IMG/VR virus record: IMGVR_UViG_3300009177_000006
Span: 1 to 64,000 of that record
DNA: 64,000 nucleotides
From: a virus
Direction: 5' to 3' (one strand)
The notes under the pieces were generated by a model. The model had not been told where the DNA came from, ran no database searches, and worked only from the letters and a program-made list of their open reading frames with translations. Position 1 is the stretch's first letter. Each line of letters begins with the position of its first letter. A program made the translations under genes and the position numbers. Of the stretch, positions 59,491 through 64,000 are shown in pieces.

Positions 59491-60089
59491 CTCACGTTCC
59501 AAAACTTATGCTGTTGTACGCTCAATCGCCACTTGGGATTTTGCTTGACGAGGTCGATGCAATGAGCAAGAGAACGTCTGTCAATTGTACCATCAGGATT
59601 GAACTTTGGCGACAATAAATAATTCTTAGACTTGACGCTTGGCTTCGGGATTCCCTGACCTTCATGGCGCACGTATTTGACTTCGTCGGCGTACTCTAAG
59701 CGTAAGGTATGCTCAGCCGATTTCGGTGAACAGCATACCCAATCGATGCCGTCAGGTAACGGCGTTGTCCCGTTGGTTTCGATTGCGATGTGATACGAAA
59801 AACCTATCAGCATCGTTATCAACTCTTTATCAATCTGCAATGACGGCTCACCGCCTGTTAGGATCACGTTGCGACTCTTGCTCGTATCAGCCGCCGCAAT
59901 CTCTCGCATCAATCTGTCACGGTCCATCGACACGCCAGATGTAAACTCGGTATCACAGTCGAAGCCGCTGTCAGGATCGTCAACGGCACATTTGAGATTG
60001 CAACCAGAGAAACGCACAAAGACGTTGGCGGTCCCGGCTCGTATACCTTCGCCCTGTATCGAGTAAAAGATTTCGTTAATTCTGTACAT
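59487..60089 (-). CDS. queE: 7-carboxy-7-deazaguanine synthase (radical SAM)
   Basis: 200 residues. FYSIQGEG near the N-terminus, a cluster motif SGCNLKC followed ten residues later by CDTEF, and ILTGGEPSLQ, IAIETNGT of QueE. The usual CxxxCxxC is expanded by an eight-residue insert before the third Cys, a variation known in related enzymes. It makes CDG from carboxytetrahydropterin. Confidence 0.92.
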   Translation of the reverse strand: MYRINEIFYSIQGEGIRAGTANVFVRFSGCNLKCAVDDPDSGFDCDTEFTSGVSMDRDRLMREIAAADTSKSRNVILTGGEPSLQIDKELITMLIGFSYHIAIETNGTTPLPDGIDWVCCSPKSAEHTLRLEYADEVKYVRHEGQGIPKPSVKSKNYLLSPKFNPDGTIDRRSLAHCIDLVKQNPKWRLSVQQHKFWNVR

Positions 60090-60474
60090 TGGGTTTTATC
60101 GTACTCCTCTCTATCACGCCAGCCGGTGAAAAGTACGCCTCAGTTTTTTCAGTCTCTTTGACGATGACGCCAGACAGCATCGGCCACATAGCCGAAAAGA
60201 CATCGTAGAAAAACCGCGCGAGGTTTTCGGCAGTCGGATTAAACTCAACCACGTTGTTGATGTGACGATGTTCAAAGTTCTCGTCAAGATAGGTCTTGAT
60301 GTTATCGAGTTCGCCGTAATCAACGACCATGCCGTTATCATCGAGAAACGGCATACCGAGAATTACAATCACTTGATAGTTATGACCGTGTAGGCGGGCG
60401 CATTTATGTCCTTCGGGTAAGCCAGACAGTTGATGACTGGCGCTAAAATCAAATCGTTTTTGAATTATGTACAT
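60076..60474 (-). CDS. queD: 6-carboxytetrahydropterin synthase
   Basis: 132 residues. Zinc histidines H14 (FSASHQL), H29 and H31 (RLHGHNY), catalytic Cys25 and the PTAENLARFFYD segment identify QueD. Overlaps queE by 14 bases, so the two are co-translated. Confidence 0.93.
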   Translation of the reverse strand: MYIIQKRFDFSASHQLSGLPEGHKCARLHGHNYQVIVILGMPFLDDNGMVVDYGELDNIKTYLDENFEHRHINNVVEFNPTAENLARFFYDVFSAMWPMLSGVIVKETEKTEAYFSPAGVIERSTIKPNVQN

Positions 60475-60476
60475 AG

Positions 60477-60803
60477 TTAGAATCCTGTCGGTCCGAGTTT
60501 TATCCGACTGTCGCCGAGTTGCTCTTGTAACTCTTTCTCAAAGGCGTTAGCTTCCATTTCCATTCCGTCAGCCAACGCGTTCAGATATTCATCCTCAGTA
60601 ATGACGCCTTTAGCGATGAGTAAACGAGCGAGCGAGCCTTGGTCAGCTTTGGTTATATCAACGCCAACGCGGAGATGCTTCGGCTCAGCCGCACCGTAAT
60701 CGGCTTTACCACACGCCGCCAGTTCCATGAGCCATTTAATACCCGACTGCACACGCCGAGAGTGAAGCATATATTTAGCTTTCGCCTCTGCTGGTAACAT
60801 CAT
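60477..60803 (-). CDS. Hypothetical helical protein
   Basis: 108 residues between queC and queD, four-base overlap with queC. Contains KADQGSLARLLIAKGVITEDEY, a pattern seen in small phage proteins of unknown role. Because it is inside the cluster a role in the modification is possible but not shown. Confidence 0.68.
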   Translation of the reverse strand: MMLPAEAKAKYMLHSRRVQSGIKWLMELAACGKADYGAAEPKHLRVGVDITKADQGSLARLLIAKGVITEDEYLNALADGMEMEANAFEKELQEQLGDSRIKLGPTGF

Positions 60804-61561
60804 AACAATCCTCCTAGGTTTCCTTCTGATTTGTCTGGCGCGCCAGACATTTTTGACTCCGCGTAATTCTCGGTCACGTCACGCCAATAGTCGGCGTCAT
60901 CGTATACCGTAGGATCGTCAACGATACCGGCATTGTGTATCGCCTCTAATCGCTCAACACACGTACCGCAACGACCACAGTGATTCTCACCGCCTTTGTA
61001 GCATGACCACGTCATATCAAGCGGTAAGCCGACAGTCGCCGCACAACTCGCAATCAAAGTCTTATCGTAACAGGCGAACGGTGCGAGGAGGTTGAGCCGG
61101 TTGTAATCGCATAACTCTAACGCCGCATCGAGCGCGTTAATGAACGACTCTCGGCAATCGGGATAAATCGCATGGTCGCCAACGTGAGCCGCAAACGCTA
61201 CGTTCTCGATGCCGTTTGACAATGCGTACCCGCCAGCTATCGCCAACATAATCATATTCCGATTCGGCACGACAGTCTGCTTCATGTTGTCTTGACTGTA
61301 ATGACCTTCGGGTACGGCTTGGTCAGATGTCAGCGAGGACCGGCTGAGGATCGATGCCAAGTTACTGAGGTCAACGACCGTATTCTTGACCTTGAAAAAC
61401 TCGGCAACCTTTTTCGCCGCGAGTAACTCTTTCGAGTGACGTTGACCATAGTCGAACGATATCGTTTCAACCTCGTTATGGTTGTGTAGTAAGACGCCGA
61501 CCATTGCAGATGAGTCAAGACCGCCCGATAAAAGAGCCAGGACTTTTTGATTCTTAACCAT
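60800..61561 (-). CDS. queC: 7-cyano-7-deazaguanine (preQ0) synthase
   Basis: 253 residues from ATG 61561. PP-loop SGGLDSS (12-18), FDYGQRH, VVPNRNMIMLAIA and a C-terminal four-Cys zinc site (CYKGG, CGRCGTC). Converts CDG to preQ0 with ATP and ammonia. The last 15 residues (SGAPDKSEGNLGGLL) come from palindrome copy 28 and beyond, an extension not needed by the family. Confidence 0.94.
   Translation of the reverse strand: MVKNQKVLALLSGGLDSSAMVGVLLHNHNEVETISFDYGQRHSKELLAAKKVAEFFKVKNTVVDLSNLASILSRSSLTSDQAVPEGHYSQDNMKQTVVPNRNMIMLAIAGGYALSNGIENVAFAAHVGDHAIYPDCRESFINALDAALELCDYNRLNLLAPFACYDKTLIASCAATVGLPLDMTWSCYKGGENHCGRCGTCVERLEAIHNAGIVDDPTVYDDADYWRDVTENYAESKMSGAPDKSEGNLGGLL
60832..60849. repeat. 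18-bp palindrome, copy 28 (in coding sequence)
   Basis: Exact copy in the SGAPD frame near the end of queC. Confidence 0.97.
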
Positions 61562-62495
61562 CAACCTTGTGTTCCAGACCATAATTTTCTCCTAGTATGA
61601 ACGCCGTCAACGTTGCCACGTCTGAGATGTTTTCGGCGTTGCTAAAGTAAACCTTGATATCCTGTTGCCAGTATTGAGTGAGCCATAAAGAAGCTTGCGC
61701 CCACGCGACACCGTCAACTAGACACGCATAAACCCGCTTGTACTTTTCCTTGTCAACAAACCACTCGGGATCAAGACCGAGCGCACGGAAACGTTTGCCG
61801 TGTTTATAGACACTCGCCTTATCCCAGAGCGTCGCTTTCATAAACTCGCCTTTACCGTCAAAGAAAACTAATCGCCCGTATATCGCACCGGCGTTCCAAC
61901 TCGAGGAGTCAACCGAGTGCCAAGGGAAGCTTTTAAGTAACTTCCAATTCGTCATGCCAAAGCCGTGAAACTTACAGCCGGTTGTCTGAGCCATTTTGAA
62001 ACAGGTGATGAAGTAAGACATCAGATTCTTACGGTCAGTAGCGAACGGCACAAGACCGCCGAGCGCAATGTAATCGTAATCCTTCATCAGCTTATCGAGT
62101 ATCTTAAAATCAGCGCCCACATGAAAGACCGGCAAAGGCGTCAGGTCATACGCATTCTCAAGATACTCTTGATTCTTAGCGGTCTGTTTCTCGTTGCCGA
62201 TGACATCGAAATTAGCATAGGTCAGAAAGTGCTTTTTGTGTTTTGTTAACCATCGAGCGTAATCATCGATATCAATCTGCGCGCCTTGAGTTGCCGCTGA
62301 GAACGCACCGGAGTCCGCAAAGAGTTTAGGCGCACCGAGCGGAAACAGCTTCGGCAACTGCTTATCGAAATCGAAGTCACGAAAGTAATGGTATGAGGTC
62401 AGCGAGTAAGGTTGAAAGCCTTTAAGCATGACCTGTACAGGCGTTGTCATATCTCTGATGTTTAAGAGGACCGTGTTTGAGATAAAGCTAATCAT
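61554..62495 (-). CDS. dpdA: DpdA-type DNA deazaguanine transglycosylase
   Basis: 313 residues with the tRNA-guanine-transglycosylase barrel reduced to the phage form: LFADSGAFSA (Asp61 likely catalytic), VFHVGADF, YIALGGLVPF and FHGFGMTNW. In characterised phages DpdA swaps guanine in DNA for preQ0. Overlaps queC and the ParB-like gene by a few bases, showing one operon. The TGT Zn site is not obvious. Confidence 0.88.
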   Translation of the reverse strand: MISFISNTVLLNIRDMTTPVQVMLKGFQPYSLTSYHYFRDFDFDKQLPKLFPLGAPKLFADSGAFSAATQGAQIDIDDYARWLTKHKKHFLTYANFDVIGNEKQTAKNQEYLENAYDLTPLPVFHVGADFKILDKLMKDYDYIALGGLVPFATDRKNLMSYFITCFKMAQTTGCKFHGFGMTNWKLLKSFPWHSVDSSSWNAGAIYGRLVFFDGKGEFMKATLWDKASVYKHGKRFRALGLDPEWFVDKEKYKRVYACLVDGVAWAQASLWLTQYWQQDIKVYFSNAENISDVATLTAFILGENYGLEHKVDG

Positions 62496-63205
62496 GCTTG
62501 CTTGGTCTTACGCTTCGGCAGTAACGCCTTAACTCGCTCCTCGTCAGTCGTACCGAGAGACTCCCAAAACGTCACGAACTTTTTATAGAGGAGTAGCGGT
62601 AACGTGATAGCAAAGACCTTTGAGAATACGTTAGCGTCATCGGCCGCACCGTGCATCGCCGCGAGGTCATCGAGTGACGGCGGTTGTTTATCGAGCAAGG
62701 CTAACAGGTGAGTAAGATCGTCACTCGTGAAGCCCGTCCCGGCTAACGACTCAGCCGGTAGACCGTTGAGATAACCGGCTAGTCGTTGCGTGTTCCACTC
62801 AGACGTTTCGCCTGCTCGATTGTCAACGATTTTAAGCCGCTCTTTTTGCTCAGGTGTTAAGTTCTTACGGCGTACCGCAACGACTTGGTCACCTTCGGCA
62901 TCGATGATTAAAACTTTCTTTAGACCGGCTGACAGTGAACCGCGTGTTGCGCCTTCACCGGCTATCAACTGGTTGTTCTCATCGACCACAATAGACCGAG
63001 CAAACCCTAAGTCTTGAATTGAGTTGGTTATGATAGCAAGGTTATCCTCAGGATGGTCCCGGTAGTTGTTAGGATCGAACGTAATCGAATCGATATCAAT
63101 TGTTTCGACCTCAATAGTTGTTTTCGCTTTTCCGTTTTTACTCATAGATGATAGTACGAGGCGGTTAGACTTACCTCGCCTGCTAACCGCCTCTAAGACA
63201 GTCAT
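62492..63205 (-). CDS. ParB/sulfiredoxin-like domain protein
   Basis: 237 residues. The N-terminal ~120 residues match the ParB/Srx fold linked to DNA modification enzymes: ITFDPNNYRDHPEDNL, SIQDLGFARSIVVDENNQLI, AGEGATRG, and RLKIVDNRAGETSEW. Coupled to dpdA, it may help the transglycosylase choose or reach its sites. Start ATG 63205 or 63145; neither has a clear ribosome binding site. Confidence 0.82.
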   Translation of the reverse strand: MTVLEAVSRRGKSNRLVLSSMSKNGKAKTTIEVETIDIDSITFDPNNYRDHPEDNLAIITNSIQDLGFARSIVVDENNQLIAGEGATRGSLSAGLKKVLIIDAEGDQVVAVRRKNLTPEQKERLKIVDNRAGETSEWNTQRLAGYLNGLPAESLAGTGFTSDDLTHLLALLDKQPPSLDDLAAMHGAADDANVFSKVFAITLPLLLYKKFVTFWESLGTTDEERVKALLPKRKTKQA

Positions 63206-63238
63206 TGAGTTCGTGCAGGGAATTTTCTCAACGACTGT

Positions 63239-63547
63239 CTATCTAAACTTTAGTAGTTTTTTCCGCTCGATGACATCCTTAGCGAGTTCGTACTCATCAA
63301 GACAGTTTCGGCAAAACTGGTCAGCAACGCCGAGCCTGATTTTACATTGCAACACGGTATCACATTGCACGACAGGATATAAAAAAGCGCCGTGCAGAGC
63401 CATGTACCAGACCTTACCGAAGTGAGCCTGACCAAGCGCGGCATCGCACAGATGCCAGAGTATCGATGACTCAGAGTCTTTCGCAAAAAAGATACGAGTG
63501 CTCACTGAGCCGGGATTCTCAATCGGGAAATTCTCTTTTAGGTTCAT
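63239..63547 (-). CDS. Hypothetical Cys-containing protein
   Basis: 102 residues with IRLGVADQFCRNCLDEYE near the end, a possible metal site. Not recognised; overlaps the next gene by four bases. Confidence 0.66.
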   Translation of the reverse strand: MNLKENFPIENPGSVSTRIFFAKDSESSILWHLCDAALGQAHFGKVWYMALHGAFLYPVVQCDTVLQCKIRLGVADQFCRNCLDEYELAKDVIERKKLLKFR

Positions 63548-63816
63548 CGCCTACCTTTGTCTGTTTGATATTGCTCGATATCCCAGATGACCGCTGTCAG
63601 GTTGTCGCGTTGCTCATCTGTCAGCTTTTCATCGAACGCAACGATGCGTTGGACTCGGTCTTGAAAGTCATCGAGTAAGGTGTCAGGATCGATGCCGACC
63701 GAGCGCAGGTAAGCGGCTGTCTTTTCCTCAGACCACTTAGCGACCTCGTCAACGATTGCGTTACAACTGTCTGGCGCGCCAGACAAATCTACCGGCTTAT
63801 GTGGTCCCAAAACCAT
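63544..63816 (-). CDS. Small hypothetical protein with SGAPD insertion
   Basis: 90 residues; palindrome copy 29 encodes LSGAPDS close to the N-terminus, then a helical acidic body (SEEKTAAYLRSVGIDPDTLL). Not recognised. Confidence 0.68.
   Translation of the reverse strand: MVLGPHKPVDLSGAPDSCNAIVDEVAKWSEEKTAAYLRSVGIDPDTLLDDFQDRVQRIVAFDEKLTDEQRDNLTAVIWDIEQYQTDKGRR
63768..63785. repeat. 18-bp palindrome, copy 29 (in coding sequence)
   Basis: Exact copy in SGAPD frame, the last in the window. Confidence 0.97.
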
Positions 63817-63923
63817 GATGGTAATTGAAAGAAAGATTTAACGATGTAGATGAAAAATAACAACACAGCAAACGTGACGAACAACTCTAACCAGTCCCGG
63901 CTATGGTCAGGGGTTACACTCAC
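63789..63923 (-). CDS. Possible 44-residue membrane peptide (GTG start)
   Basis: From GTG 63923 the frame reads DWLELFVTFAVLLFFIYIVK, one transmembrane helix, with AAAGAG upstream. It overlaps the next gene by 28 bases. Supported by hydrophobicity and coupling only. Confidence 0.5.
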   Translation of the reverse strand: MSVTPDHSRDWLELFVTFAVLLFFIYIVKSFFQLPSWFWDHISR

Positions 63924-63954
63924 ACTCTTTTTGCCGACAGATAAGACAGTACAT
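63907..63954 (-). CDS. Possible 15-residue Cys-rich peptide
   Basis: MYCLICRQKECECNP from ATG 63954, overlapping the upstream stop region (GGTGAGTAATATG). CxxC...CxC could hold a metal; very short, so tentative. Confidence 0.3.
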   Translation of the reverse strand: MYCLICRQKECECNP

Positions 63955-63955
63955 A

Positions 63956-64000
63956 TTACTCACCTCGATAGTGTTGTAGAAAAGAATCGATATCCCAGAG
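63956..64000 (-). CDS. C-terminal end of a gene outside the window
   Basis: The open frame from the right edge reads LWDIDSFLQHYRGE then stop at 63956, coupled to the next small frame. Too short to identify. Confidence 0.45.
   Translation of the reverse strand, partial: LWDIDSFLQHYRGE

Noticed and set aside
1594-63785. Palindrome as an intrinsic terminator
   Set aside because: It is usually followed by A-rich and preceded by T-rich sequence on the transcribed strand, lacks a U-run, and sits inside genes in half of the cases.
1594-63785. Palindrome as a CRISPR repeat or tandem array
   Set aside because: Copies are single, about 2 kb apart and lie between or within different genes; there are no regular spacers and no cas genes.
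1-64000. tRNA genes, rRNA, integrase or attachment site
   Set aside because: I found no cloverleaf-like stretch, no recombinase frame and no suitable direct repeat; a scan with a tRNA finder would settle the first.

Overview
The window is a 64 kb piece of a tailed (siphovirus-type) phage genome, probably infecting a bacterium that uses sigma70-like promoters and AGGAG ribosome binding sites. The evidence is a complete head-and-tail module (large terminase, portal, protease/scaffold, HK97-type major capsid protein, tail tube, lambda-like G/GT frameshift, tape measure, hub, fibre) next to phage replication genes. I see no tRNA, rRNA, integrase, repressor or CRISPR, and nothing that identifies the host species. 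Base composition looks close to 50% GC.

Layout: 1-11.8 kb is a rightward early/replication block (HNH nuclease, replication initiator-like protein, DnaB helicase, RusA-like resolvase, Gp157-like and DUF932-like proteins, SNF2 helicase, many small genes). 11.7-48.0 kb is a leftward late block: lysis and membrane genes, tail fibre and adhesin, tail hub, tape measure, tail tube, connectors, capsid, protease/scaffold, portal and TerL. At 47.96-48.32 kb two divergent promoters start this late block and a rightward operon of small unknown genes (48.3-51.4 kb). 51.3-64 kb is leftward again and holds many small zinc-finger or membrane proteins, a probable small terminase, a sigma-like protein and a preQ0 pathway (FolE, QueD, QueE, QueC) followed by a DpdA-type transglycosylase and a ParB-like protein. 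That set predicts 7-cyano-7-deazaguanine in the phage DNA.

Three features stand out. (1) An exact 18-bp palindrome, TGTCTGGCGCGCCAGACA, occurs 29 times on my reading, about every 2.2 kb. About half the copies sit between genes, usually just before a start codon. The other half sit inside genes, always in the one frame that reads Ser-Gly-Ala-Pro-Asp. (2) The gene junctions of the 48.3-49.9 kb operon carry five units that fold as type II hammerhead self-cleaving ribozymes. They are predicted to cut the polycistronic RNA into separate messages, each bounded by hairpins. The palindrome is absent from these junctions. (3) A roughly 31-bp motif recurs just upstream of several start codons, mostly in the direction of transcription.

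Other notable points are a GGGAAAC -1 frameshift site joining tail chaperones G and T, a Hint/intein-like C-terminus in the tail hub protein, a decamer array at 54.0-54.15 kb, and a promoter-leader-terminator unit at 40.0-40.25 kb whose terminator stem contains a ribosome binding site. All calls come from reading the sequence; no database search or folding program was run.
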